Notes: a model not told the origin generated them from the letters alone. 64,000 nucleotides of DNA from Chionoecetes opilio (GCA_016584305.1 JACEEZ010015270.1:1-64000), one strand, 5' to 3'. Counted from the first letter of the stretch, positions 33,578 through 45,900 are shown. Numbers and translations are program-made.

Positions 33578-35404
33578 TTTGAAATTTATAATTCCCCTCG
33601 ACGAAAGGATAAAATTAGCTCCTAAAAAATATTTTTCCTTTCTTTATCATTTTTTAATTTTTTCTGTCTTTTTTTTCCTTTTGGGGAAATAACAACTGAA
33701 AAAAAGCATTTTTTTATTTTTTTTTTTTTTTCTTTCTTTGGGGAAGGACAATTTTATAGGACCCCCGCCCAATTTAAACCGGGGGGCCCCCAAAGCCTAG
33801 CAAACAGAGGGGAAAAAATACCAATTTCCCCAAAGGGTTTAGACCAGACTTGAATTTTTTGGGGGCAAATTGTGATTTAAAAACTGAAACAAAAAAGGCC
33901 TTTTTCCCGGTATTTAAAGTAAGGAAATTTTCCCGGGGCAACCAAAAACTTAGGGTTAAAAGTGCGCCCATTTCCCCGAACACGCCAGGACCCCGGAAAA
34001 ACCCCTTAACTTAAAAGGGGGGCCTTGGGAGGAAAAAGAAAATTTGATTTTGGGGCTTGCAGGGGAATAAGGAGCGGCCCCTACCTTTTCATTTTGCCCC
34101 CAGGTGATGAAAATGGATTTAAAAAGGTTTAAAAAGGAATTTCACAACATAAATAAAAAGACTTGAATTTGCAAAGGTATATTAGAGAAGAGAAAAACCA
34201 AGACCCCAAAAAATAATTAAACTAAACCCAGGGGTAATAAAAAATGAAAATTTAAGGTAAAATTTTTGAAATAGTTTTTTGTTTGGAGTTTAAAGAGGGC
34301 AGGAAAAAAAAAGAAAAGGGGGGGTCCATCGCACCCAGCAAGCATCCATGAGGACTTGGGTGTTCCCCCCCTCGTGCGGGGATGATTTCCCGGGGGGTAC
34401 AATTTGGTACAGGGGCAGGTGACCCTTTTTTATGCCCCAACTGCAACTCCCAAACCCGCGAGGGACTAATCCCTTGGTTTCTGTGGGATAGAAAGTTTTA
34501 ATTTTAAGTTTGGGGGCATGTTTTTTTTTAACTGGAAAAATGAAAACAGAGTAAATTGGGATTTAAGGAAGGATTTTGCAAAAACCTTTTATTAGACTAA
34601 CGGGTTTGGGGCGGAAATTTTGGCCCCCACCCCAAAAAGCCCTCCAGTTTTTTCCCCAAATCCCCACCCCCAAAAATACCCAAACAAGCAAGTTTTAAAA
34701 AAAACCCCCCCCCTAACCAAATCCCCCAAATTTTCCCCCCCAAACTTAACCCAAACCCAAGGGGCCCCCAATTTGGAAAAAAAAAACCCCCCCTTTAAGT
34801 AATTTACCCCCAGGACCCCCCCCCTAAATTTTCCCCCCCCTTTTTACCCACCTTTCCCCCAAAAAAAAAACCCCAAGCTTTCCCCCCCGTTTCCCCCCCA
34901 AAAAAAAAAAAAAGGGGGTTAAAAACCCAAAAAGTCCCCCCCCCCCCAACCCCCGGGTTTATAATATTTTGGGTAAAATAATGGGGGTTTTTTTTTTTAA
35001 AGGGATTATGGTTTTGAAACCTTTTTTTGGTAAGAGGAAATTTTTTCCCAACCCAAAAATAAATATCTTTCCCCTTCCCACAGGGGTTTTTCCCTACCAC
35101 TAATTTTTTTAAAAACCGAATACCTTATTTTGGGGGAAAACAAACAATTTAAAGATTTGGTACATTGAAAGGGGTTTTTTAAACCGGGGTTGGGGCCACC
35201 CCCCTGTAGGGGGGGTTTAAAACCCAAAAACATACCTTAATCTTTACAACGAAAAAAAAAAAAAAAAAAAAACTTTAATTTAAAAACCGACAAAAATTTA
35301 AAATAACAATTTACGACAAAAAATACATAACCTTAGATTTAAGGGAAAAAAAATACATTTTTTTTGCCCTTTCCTTAAAAAAGGGTCAGGAAAAGGGCGT
35401 TTGA
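33578..35404. other. Unassigned noisy sequence
   Basis: Runs of A, T, C and G up to about 20 bases. 34620-34930 is A/C-rich with CCCCAAA motifs. No feature supported. Confidence 0.45.
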
Positions 35405-35680
35405 AAACGAAGTGAAGAAGGGGGGAGGGGGCGAGAAAGAAGGGAAAAAAAAAAAAAAGAAAAAAAAAAAAAGGAAAAAAAAAAAAAAAAAATGAAAAAG
35501 GGAAGAAAGGGGCGAGGGGAGAGAGAAAGGAGGAGGAAGGGGAGAGAAGAGAGGGGAAAAGGGGGAGGAGAGAGGAGAGAAGATGGAGTGGGGAGAAGGA
35601 GAAGAGGAGAGAGAAGAGAGTGGGGCGAGGGGGAGAGCGAGGGGCGAGAAAAGAGATTCAGATTCAGATTCAGATTTAGA
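35405..35680. repeat. Purine tract and (GATTCA)n
   Basis: GGGGAGAGA and AAAAAG purine tract, then GATTCAGATTCAGATT at 35655-35675. Confidence 0.8.
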
Positions 35681-37525
35681 AATTTTATTCCCCATTGGGC
35701 AATGGTTTTTCTTTCATTGGGTTTAAAATTTAAAAAAAATATCAAAGAAATATAATTTTTTATATTAGGGGTAAATCTAGTAGGATATTTGTTTCCCTAG
35801 GGGGGTTCCCTCATTATAAAATTTAAAGGGGAAAGAAAAAAAATTATAAAACTATAAAAGCCAAAACCCTTTTATTAAGAGAAAAAAAATAAATTTAAAA
35901 AAAAAATTTTTTGGTTTAAAAAAACAATCAGTAGGTGCCCATGTGTCCAAAATTTCTCACTTAAAAGATGATTAAAACCCCAAAATTTTTTTTTAAATGG
36001 GGGATTTAAAGGGGTTAGCATTCCCAAAAGTTTGGGGGGGAGAAATGTTTTCCCTAATTTTTGGGTTCCCCACCCCAAAACCCCAAAATTTCTCCCCCTG
36101 TTGGTATTTGTTTTTGGGACATACAATTGTTGTTGTTGTCTGGTAGGAAGGGGAACGTATATCTCCCTTTCTGGGTTGGAAGGAAATTAGGGTGTTCAGG
36201 GATATATCCGGTTTATGATGTTGTAGGTAAATTTTACCCAAATTTTATATTTTTACCCATTATTTTATTTTTTGCCCCCCGAGCTGCCTCAAAAAAAAGG
36301 TGTGGCGTGGTCACGGCTTTGCCCCCGCCGCCCAACGGTACCTTTTGCAGCAAAGTTTTTGCAGCTTTTTAACTTTATATAAGTGAGTTGTATAAGTGGC
36401 ACCCCATATTTTGAAAGCCGTAGTTAATTTATGCTCAAAACAAGAGAGTGAAGGAATTAGTCGGGGCGTTTTTTTGGGTTTAAATTTTCTTTGATTCGGT
36501 TTACAAAATCAAAAGTACCAAAGAGTTTTCCCCTTTTAATTTCATTTAATTGTGGGTATCCAAAAATTTAAATAAATTATCGAAAGGGGTACCCCCGATT
36601 TTTAAGATTACTTGGAAAAATCCGCATCCGTCAACTCTTAAGCAGGGTTTGGTTTGGGGGGGTATTTCGGAGATATACTTTCTGCTTTCCCCCAAACATT
36701 AAAACTGGGGCTTTTTAGGTTCAAAAATTTAAAAAACCAAATTTGGGAAGGAAGTAGTTTTTTAGTTAGGGCCAGGGGTTTTCGCCCCCGAGGAAAGAAC
36801 CCTCAAGTTTGTCAATGGGGACCGGTTTTGTATGAGCTGGGTGTTTTGTCCGCATATTGGAGTACATGACAGTCAGGAAAATATGTGTGAAAAAAATCCT
36901 TAAAAATTTTTAGAAAATTAAAAATTGGGGCCGAAATAAATGGGGCCTTGTGGGCCCCACCATTTTGGAATTTCAAAGTTTTGATAGTGTTTTCCCATTC
37001 GTACACGTTGTTTTTTGTTATGCAGATAAATTTCAAAACCCGGGAAATTGTCAATATTTTATCTTCGATAGGTTATTTATTAGGGAATACATGAATTTAA
37101 AAAACTATCGAAAAAGCCTTTGAACAAAATCACAAAGGAAAAAATAAGTGAAAATTTTCCCATTTTCAATGTTAATTTTGTAAGTTTCATTTAGAAAAGT
37201 TTTTGTAAGAGCCGGTTTTTTTTGATTTATTTTAAACGGGGCCCCTGAAACCATGTTGGGTATACTTTAAAAAGATGTTCTCTTTAGATAGTAAGTAAGT
37301 GATTTGCCATAAACCCTTCCTTGGGATTTTTTAAAGAAGGGTAAAAAGAGAAAAATAAGGGCGATGAAATTTTTGGGTTTTGGGTTTGCATCGCCAGCCT
37401 TTTTTAAAAAGGGAAAAACAAGGGGTTCCTTTCCCCTGTTTTTTGGGAAAGTTTCCCGTCACTAGGATTTTTATTTTTGTAGCCCTGTTATGTAAAAATT
37501 ACCACCGGGGGAGAGGGCTTTTAAA
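35681..37525. other. Unassigned noisy sequence
   Basis: AT-rich with homopolymer inflation. Frames up to 103 codons without recognisable domains. Confidence 0.45.
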
Positions 37526-37675
37526 AAAAAGAAGGGGAGAGAGAGAGGGGGAGGTGAGGGGAGGGGAGAGAGGGGAGCAAAAGGGGGGGGCCAAAGAGAG
37601 AGGAGGGAGAGAGGGGAAGAGAGAGGAGAGGGAAAAGAGAGAGAGATGAGAGAGGGAGAGAGATAGCCGAGAGTT
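37526..37675. repeat. Purine GA-rich tract
   Basis: GAGAGAGGGGA-type tract with extra G bases. The noisy block ends about 100 bp further on. Confidence 0.8.
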
Positions 37676-38025
37676 GGAGCCCCCCAAAAAAACAGAAGGA
37701 AAAAGGGGCCTTCCGGGAAAGGCCTTTTGGGGGAGAGAAACTGACACGATCTATCTAAAGTCAAAAAGTTGATCTAAAAGTCAATTGATTAGTTTACTTA
37801 TATAGCTTATCTCTTCATCCAGACATAACGCCACTACTGTGCCCGCCACGTTTCTCTCGAAGCAAAATCTTCCAAGAAATGTGCGTTGGAAGGAATAGTT
37901 TGAGTGTTATCTTCGGCAGCCTGCACAGAGTTGCTGACGGAGTTAAGCCACCGCTACGCCTGCCTCAACCTCAAGTTCCTGCACTCCGCCTTGCCCGCAC
38001 CACTAAGGATAACACGTCCAGTGCG

Positions 38026-38217
<192 letters not shown>

Positions 38218-38554
38218 GAGTAAATGAGAGAGAGAATAAGAGAATAAGAGAGTAAATGAGAGAGAGAATAAGAGAGTAAATGAGGTAGAGAGAGAAGGAA
38301 TCCCAAATAAAATAGCTTTTACGAGGAAAAAATTAAGATATACCTAAAGTTTTCTTTATAATGTTTTTAAACAGCTATTAACGTGACGTCGAGAGAAAAA
38401 AAGTAGTTCTTATTGCAATGTTTTCATGCAATCCTATCGATTTAGTGAATAAATAAATTAACATAACAATACAATAGAACATTACTCGTATCAAACAAAC
38501 TTAATAATTAGCGACTGACAGCTAGCGGGCCTTTTGTTACCTCTTTTCTTTTTT

Positions 38555-38627
38555 GCCCTTGACCAGTCCTTTGCAATGTAAAAAAAAAAAATATCCTTGG
38601 ACAGTCCTTTGCAATGTAAAAGGGTAA
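38555..38627 (-). repeat. Two minisatellite units in left arm
   Basis: Two inverted copies of the TTGCAAAGGACTGGTCAAGG-type unit that forms the large array at 38980-39395. Confidence 0.85.
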
Positions 38628-38979
38628 AAAACCCTCATTGTGATTCCCACACAAAGTTACGTTAAGTAAATGAACCTGAACCTAACCAAACCTAACCGTA
38701 ACCGAAAGTTTGGAAACCTGTTTGGAAAAAAATTATTCGCGGGCGGAGTGGAATCTAAGGTGGTGCGGCATGTCTCTCATTACGTCACCGGTAGCGTTAC
38801 GAGCGTGAGTTGTTACCTCTCTATTTGGCGTTGGTTGAGGCTTACAGGTAGAGACGTGCATCGGTGTAGGGGAGGGAAGGGCTGCGTGGCTCATCAGGTG
38901 TTGCCCAGCGAGTAACCAACAAAATTCCATCGCTGGGTTACGGAAAGAAAGTGTACCAATTTAGTTTCTTAATTTAATT
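38628..38979. other. Foldback centre
   Basis: Begins with a partial minus-strand copy of the TTAGG-pentamer repeat (TTGTGATTCCCACACAAAGT, then CCTAACC pentamers, to about 38705). The rest is unique, with a small hairpin CCCAGCGAGTAAC/ATCGCTGGGTTAC at 38905-38942. Confidence 0.6.
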
Positions 38980-39395
38980 TTGTTACATTACAAAGGACTG
39001 GCCAAGGACAATTATTTTTGCTTACATTACAAATGACTGGCCAAGGACAAATATATATTTTTTACATTACAAAGGACTGGCCAAGGACAACTATTTTAGT
39101 TTACATTACAAAAGACTGGTCAAGGACAAATATATAATTTCTACATTACAAAGGACTGGCCAAGGATTTTTTTTTGTTACACTGCAAAGGACTGGCCAAG
39201 TACAAATATATATTTTTTAAATTACAAAGAACTCACTAATGATTTTTTTTTTACAACGCAAAGGACTGGCCAAGGACAAAATTTGTGTTACATTACAAAG
39301 GACTGGCCAGGGATACATATTGCTTTATTGCAAAGGACTGGCTAGGGATAATGGTTTTTTTTTTTACATATAAAGAACAGGCCAAGGACAAAAAT
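38980..39395 (+). repeat. 35-40-bp minisatellite, ~11 units
   Basis: Conserved core ACAAAGGACTGGCCAAGGAC followed by a variable A/T spacer such as AATATATATTTTTTAC. GACTGG or its variant occurs near 38996, 39035, 39075, 39114, 39154, 39190, 39229, 39264, 39301, 39336 and 39374. The last units fall inside the right foldback arm. Confidence 0.92.
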
Positions 39396-39670
39396 AAAGT
39401 ATCAAAAAGCCCGCTAGCTGCCAAGCCCTAATTTGTAAGTTTGTTTGAAACGAGTATTGTTCTATGCATTGTCATGTTTATTTTTAAAGGATCATATTCA
39501 ATGAATCGATAGAATTGCATGAAAATAGAGAAAGAGAAATAAATAAAGTAGTTCTTATAACTAATTTTTTTTTTCTGTCGACGTGACGGTAACAGCTGTT
39601 CAGAAAATATTATAAAGAAAACCTGTGGCTATATCCTATTTTTTTCACCGTAAAAGCTAATTTATTTGGG

Positions 39671-40069
<399 letters not shown>

Positions 40070-40214
40070 TGCTCTGGATGGGTTATCCTTCGTGGTGCGG
40101 GATCTATAGGCAAGGCGGAGTACGGGGGCGAAGTGCAGGAACTTGAGGTTGAAGCAGGCGTAGCAGTGGATTAAATCCGCCAGGAACACTGTGCAGGCTA
40201 TTCCCCATCTCTAT

Positions 40215-40375
40215 GCGGGTATGTGGACTCCGGGGGAAGACGCTTGGCTGTAGCTCCGTAACTAACTATAGGATTATCTCGAAAATACACCCATTGTGAT
40301 TCCCACACAAAGTTACTGCAAAAATGAAATGGAAACCTATCCTAACCTAACGTAACCTAACCTAACGTGTTCACG
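40215..40375 (-). repeat. Dispersed TTAGG-pentamer repeat
   Basis: Minus-strand homologue of 26523-26690: GTGGGAATCACAATG, TATTTTCGAGA and GGAGCTACAGCCAAGCGTCT in the same order, followed outward by AACCTAACGTAACCTAACC. Confidence 0.75.
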
Positions 40376-40827
40376 AGTAAACGCGACGTACTGTTTCAGA
40401 AAACGGGAATATGCCGCCGGGACACCAGACAATCACTAATAACGAGGCAACACTGTTCTCACTTGTACAACCCTAATGTTTATTGCATTGCCAAGTCCTT
40501 TGTCTCAACACGTACACGGCGTTGCAGGACTGGGTATAAGTGAGGGTAACAATGGGAGGCAAGGATGAACAGGGTATTGCTTATTACATACACGAGCTTC
40601 AAGGCGTGGAGACTAATGCACCGTGGACATGAAACATAAAGAAGTGTAAAATTAATGTAAAGCGTAGGAGAAACATCATAAAGCCTTACATCACAAATGG
40701 ACTCAGATATTATATGGTATTTTTTACTTATTTATTGGAATGTGGACTGTTCCATAAACTCTATTTTTTTCATCCTGCCACCATAAAGTGAGTCAGTTTG
40801 AAAAGTGACCCGAAAACACAAAATAAA

Positions 40828-40828
40828 T

Positions 40829-40858
<30 letters not shown>
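40828..40858. repeat. (AC)n microsatellite
   Basis: AC run at the end of unit copy A, in the same place as the AC run at 45246-45272 in copy B. Confidence 0.95.
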
Positions 40859-40859
<1 letters not shown>

Positions 40860-40897
40860 ATTACCCAATTATTCACTTTATTACACTTTATTACCCA

Positions 40898-41000
40898 AAG
40901 ATCGGTAACAATGAGCTCCAAGCTCGCACTGAGAGGGTGAAACAGGCGATCGCGACACAGCTCGCGTGGACAAGACCATGGGTGAATAACACACACACAC

Positions 41001-41035
<35 letters not shown>
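40898..41035 (+). repeat. ~100-bp repeat, copy 1, plus (AC)n
   Basis: ACCCAAAGATCGGTAACAAT, then AGGCGATCGCGAC and a GGGTGAATAACACACAC end; matches 41431-41535. The AC microsatellite at its end (40988-41038) leads directly to the SINE. Confidence 0.85.
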
Positions 41036-41038
<3 letters not shown>

Positions 41039-41041
<3 letters not shown>

Positions 41042-41325
41042 GGGGACTTCGTAGTGTAGCGGTTAGCACACTCGGCTCACAACCAAGCCATCCCGGGTTC
41101 GATCTGCGGGCAGAGCGATAACAGACGGGCGGTCTTCTTAAAACCCGAGCCCCTGTTCACCCAGCAGTGAATGGGTACCGGGTGTTAGCCGGGGGTTTGT
41201 GACCCACCTCCCGGGGTGGTAGCTTCGGCCAACACTAAGCACTAAGGATGAATGATAAAATATGTTGATATGGAGACGGGGACATACGAGCGTTGCTCAG
41301 GCCCTGTAAAATACAACAACTAGAT
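41039..41325 (+). mobile_element. tRNA-derived SINE
   Basis: The head reads GGGGACTTCGTAGTGTAGCG with an A box GTAGTGTAGCGGTTAGCAC and a B box GGGTTCGATCTGC about 35 bases on. The body includes CCCAGCAGTGAATGGGTACC, TAAGCACTAAGGATGAATGA and ends CCCTGTAAAATACAACAACTAG. A minus-strand relative is at 14868-15137. Pol III internal promoter; no coding capacity. It ends about 330 bp upstream of the TATA box of the gene below. Confidence 0.9.
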
Positions 41326-41430
41326 GAATACACACACACATTACCGGGGATTTTTCCACTGAGAAATTCAGGTGCTTAGTTTCCCCTTTGTGCAAGGGAA
41401 TGGGTGTGTCTGGTGTATGAGGTCCCAGCA

Positions 41431-41535
41431 TTACCCAAAGATCGGTAATAATGAGTTCCACGCTCGCACCGGGAGGGTAAAACAGGCGATCGCGATCCAG
41501 CGCGCGTGGACAACACCCTGGGTGAATCACACACG
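41431..41535 (+). repeat. ~100-bp repeat, copy 2
   Basis: ACCCAAAGATCGGTAATAAT, AGGCGATCGCGATCC and GGGTGAATCACACACGC; direct repeat of 40898-40995 on the other side of the SINE. Confidence 0.85.
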
Positions 41536-41655
41536 CACAAGACTGCGAGAAGTGAAAACAAGTGAAGCGACCCCCCACACCAACAGGTCGGTGCATGGAC
41601 GGCCCTCGAGACATTGCGGGGAAGGTGCATGGGAAAGAGACGGGCGGTGGTGCTC

Positions 41656-41662
41656 TATATAA
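41656..41662 (+). promoter_or_regulatory. TATA box of repeat-protein gene
   Basis: TATATAA in CTCTATATAAGC. A start site would fall near 41685-41695, giving a short leader exon ending in the splice donor CCAAG|GTAC at 41728/41729. Confidence 0.7.
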
Positions 41663-41689
41663 GCTTTTACTGCCGCTGTCGCCATCACC

Positions 41690-41728
41690 ATTCTGCAGTG
41701 TGAGGTTACCACGAACACATCAACCAAG
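41690..41728 (+). other. Predicted non-coding leader exon
   Basis: From the inferred start site to the donor at 41729. The 201-bp intron (41729-41929) ends in a pyrimidine-rich stretch and TTCAG, placing the first ATG immediately after the acceptor. The exact 5' end is inferred only. Confidence 0.55.
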
Positions 41729-41929
41729 GTACACACATACTGCAGAGCCTCGGTTTTAGCCTCCATCAGGATTCAAGGAACTTAAAGGCGTTAAACACTT
41801 TAAAGGGCGAACAGAACGACAGAAAAACGTGATCTATGAAATAAAATTACGTCTAAACGATGTTTTTTGGACTGATGGTTAACATTTTCTTTTCTTTTTT
41901 ACTATTTCTCCCTCTCCCTGCCCCTTCAG

Positions 41930-42791
41930 ATGATGATGCTCTTCAGCGGTCGTGTGGTGGCGGTGGTGCTGGTGGCGGTAGTGCTGATAAAACACACGGA
42001 GGCCACCTTCAGGAGAAGTCGCCAACAGTGCTACCCGAAGACCCAGTACGCCACCCAGTACAAGACCGAGTACAAAGAGGTATGACACTTGCAGACGCTT
42101 GGCAAGTTATGTCTTATTCATTTTTACAACTTGACTGGGTATGTTTATCAGTAACATTTTATAGCAATTTGACTAAGGAAGGTCATTATTGACACTGCCT
42201 CATTATCTTAACCAACGATGGGAAATGCAAGCAATGATTAAACACGGGTTCGAACTACTAATCTCTTACTTTTTTATGATGGTAAATGTTAGGGTAAAGG
42301 TTGATTGATTACCTGTATTTCGTTACCCATCACAGGTGCCGGTGTACCAAACGGTGTAAAAAGAGAAGATCGTCCCCACCACACACTACCAGACCCAGTT
42401 CCAAACCCAGTACCAAACCAAGTACGAGACCCAGTATGTTCCTAAGTACGTCACGGAAGTCAAGTACCATACCCAAACCCAGTACGTTACCAAGTATCAA
42501 ACCCAGTACAAAACCCAGTATGTGCCCAAGTACGTCACCGAGACCCAGTATGTACCCAAATACGTCACCCAGACCCAGTACCAAGCCAAGTACGTCACAC
42601 AAACCCAGTACCAGACGGTGTACAAGACGGAGTACCAGCCCCAGTACGTCACTACCACCCAGATTCAGTACCAGACCCAGTTCCAGACCCAGTATCAGAC
42701 CCAGTACCAGACCGTCACCGACACCAAACAGTCCTATGTGACGGTGTGTCCCAAGCCTTCCTACGGCAAGCCTTCCTACGGCGGCTACTAA
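41930..42791 (+). CDS. Secreted Tyr/Gln/Thr-rich repeat protein, spliced, with in-frame stop
   Basis: Coding exons 41930-42079 (50 codons) and 42336-42791 (151 codons plus TAA 42789-42791), joined by a 256-bp phase-0 intron with donor AGAG|GTATGA and acceptor CATCACAG|GTG. The first exon starts MMML and has a hydrophobic core (VVAVVLVAVVLI), a clear signal peptide probably cut after HTEA. The mature chain is built from QTQY, QYVPKYVT and QYQTKY modules rich in Tyr, Gln, Thr, Val and Lys, with a C-terminal KPSYGKPSYGGY and two Cys. Such composition suits an extracellular structural protein (cuticle, shell matrix or adhesive), but I do not recognise a family. TAA at 42357-42359 interrupts exon 3 at codon 8, where TAC would continue the QTVYKEK pattern. 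Either a base error, a pseudogene, or use of a downstream in-frame acceptor (CACTACCAG|ACC, exon from 42393) that skips it. Confidence 0.75.
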
Positions 42792-42933
42792 AGGGGTCAC
42801 CGACGCAGCAAACACACAAAACTCTTACATTCACTTACGAAAAAGATAGAAATCGATTGAAAAAAGTGACGATATGTTATGGTATATGTACTGTACATCC
42901 TATCAACCTACTAGTCTGTGTTACTTAGTGATG

Positions 42934-42953
42934 AATAAACGATAAAAAATAAA
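42934..42953 (+). terminator. Two polyadenylation signals
   Basis: AATAAA at 42934-42939 and 42948-42953, about 145-160 bp after the stop codon, fitting a short 3' untranslated region. Confidence 0.75.
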
Positions 42954-43222
42954 CAAGTGTGACGTTTCAAATTTATCATACCTTCCTTCATACACCATTA
43001 CATCCTCAATGATAGATGAATAAACATCCCTTACTTTCCTCACGAGACAATCTCCTTAGCATACAAATGGCCGTAGCGCTTTATTACTCGAATATAGTCA
43101 GTTTACATGTATCCCCTTCATCCCCGCATATAACACCACCACTCACTAATGCCCGCCACGCTTCGCTCGACGCAGATCCCTCGAGAAATGTGCGTTGGAA
43201 TAAATAGTTTGGGGGTTACCTG

Positions 43223-43528
43223 CAGTGGTGTCACCAAGGGTGAGCTACAGGGAGCTCAGCCCCCACTAATTCAATTCTTAGTCCCAAAAAACCTACGATG
43301 GCTTTACATAAAAAAAATTATCAAGAACTTCCAAGAATCTGCTAATTCTAAATCAAACGAATGATAATTGGTACATTTTTTATACAATATAATTATACAA
43401 GAGTAAGTATTAACTGTGTTGTTGTTGGAATGAGTACGTATTAACGATATTACGATATCATTATATCAAATTTACCAGACAGGGATCGTAGGCTCACCCA
43501 CAAAATTCAAACTCTGGTGACACCACTG
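43223..43528. mobile_element. hAT-like MITE, 306 bp
   Basis: Perfect 14-bp terminal inverted repeats CAGTGGTGTCACCA. The flanks carry an imperfect short duplication (TTACCTG before, TTACTTC after). Copy A at 37906-37914 preserves the empty site GTTATCTTC with both flanks contiguous. CAG...CTG ends and AGCTCAGCCCCC inside fit hAT elements. No transposase. Confidence 0.85.
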
Positions 43529-43654
43529 TTACTTCAGGCAGCCTACACAGAGTTCCTGGTGGAATTGAGCCACAGCTACGCCTGCCTCAACCTGCACGCC
43601 GCCGCACTCCGCCTTGCCCGCACCACGATGAACAACACGTCCAGTGCATCTCTC

Positions 43655-44784
<1,130 letters not shown>

Positions 44785-45241
44785 CACACATACCGAGGCA
44801 ACCCTGTTCTCACTTGTACAACCATCATGTTTTTTGCACCACCAAGTCTTCGTCCTCAACACCTATAGGCCGAAGCAAGACTGTAATAGGATTTTTATAA
44901 TAGGACGCGGGAATATCTTTTTAAGGGAGGAATGAGGGGAGCGGCGCAAGGGGAACAAGGGGATGGGAGGGTGACCATGATTTTGCTTATTACACATACG
45001 AGCTTCAAGGCGTGGAGACCGACGCACCGTGGATGTGATGCGTAAAGAATCGTAAAAGTTATAGCGAAGTGAAGCGTAGGAGTAATATAACAAAGCGTTA
45101 CATCACAAATGGACTCAAATATCATATGATAATCTAACTTTTTTATGGGAATGTGGACCGTTCCATAGTCTATTTTTTTTCCTTCCTGCCGCCATGAAGT
45201 GAGTCAGTTTGAGAAGTGACCCGTAAACACAAAATAAAAAA

Positions 45242-45245
<4 letters not shown>

Positions 45246-45272
<27 letters not shown>
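45246..45272. repeat. (AC)n microsatellite
   Basis: AC run closing unit copy B; the LINE fragment starts directly after it. Confidence 0.95.
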
Positions 45273-45275
<3 letters not shown>

Positions 45276-45752
45276 CAAGATGTTCATCCTGCCCAAATTA
45301 ACCCCTGCCTGGTCCCCCTGCCTCACCGCCTCCCCTGCCTGGTCCCCCTGCCTCACCGTCTCCCCTGCCTGGTCCCCCTGTCTGTCTCCCCTGCCTGCTC
45401 TCCCTGCCTCACCGCCACCCAGCTTGGTCGCCTCGAAAAGATCCAGAAACGGGCAGTCAGGATCCTTATGGGCGCCTCCTACACCACCTATGACGCCGCA
45501 CTCGCCACCCTGGACCTCACCACCGTCGCTGCCCAGTTCACTATCAACCTCAGGCAGTTTGGCCTCAAACTACTGAACAACCCGCGCCACCGCGACCTGC
45601 TGCCCCCCGACGCACCGCAGCCACGCCGTGCCCTACGCCACTGTAACGGCTCGTCCCCCATCAGACCCGCCCGACCCTTCAACCATGCCAGCGTTGCCCC
45701 CAATCTAGTCAGGCTTATTAATGACCTTTTAATCCCAAACTACCGGCGCTAG
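45273..45752 (+). pseudogene. Non-LTR retrotransposon ORF2 C-terminus, frameshifted
   Basis: Begins FKMFILPKLT and later reads TATQLGRLEKIQKRAVRILM, ATLDLTTVAAQ, RHRDLLPPDAPQPRR and ARPFNHASVAPNLVRLINDL, the common C-terminal tail of APE-type non-LTR reverse transcriptases (no catalytic residues lie here). Inside, the SPAWSPCLT segment is repeated by tandem 30-bp units at 45304, 45334, 45364 and 45390. The third is 26 bp, which shifts the frame. The stop is at 45750-45752. It is 5'-truncated at the (AC)n. A noisy homologue lies at about 51250-51420. Confidence 0.8.
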
Positions 45753-45900
45753 TCATTTCACTCGGTTCCCTTTGTTTTTGGGATATATTTTTATTTTTAT
45801 TTCCCCTACTACTTTTACCTCAGATTGGGTTTTTCTTTTTACTATTGAAACTTTTTATTTCTAGTGTACTTTTTCAGCCACTGCCTGCCTATTGTGTAAA
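45753..45900 (+). other. LINE 3' untranslated region / module spacer
   Basis: T-rich sequence after the LINE stop. CAGCCACTGCCTGCC near 45878 and GTTAAGTATT near 45915 recur at 51548 and 51592. Confidence 0.5.

Noticed and set aside
38980..39395. CRISPR-like appearance (20-bp core with variable spacers)
   Set aside because: Spacers are A/T-rich, 15-20 bp and similar to each other; the context is a eukaryotic foldback with no cas genes.
42330..42815. 161-codon antisense frame and 146-codon alternate plus frame across the repeat-protein exon
   Set aside because: Shadow frames of the periodic exon; signal peptide, splice sites and module periodicity favour the chosen frame.
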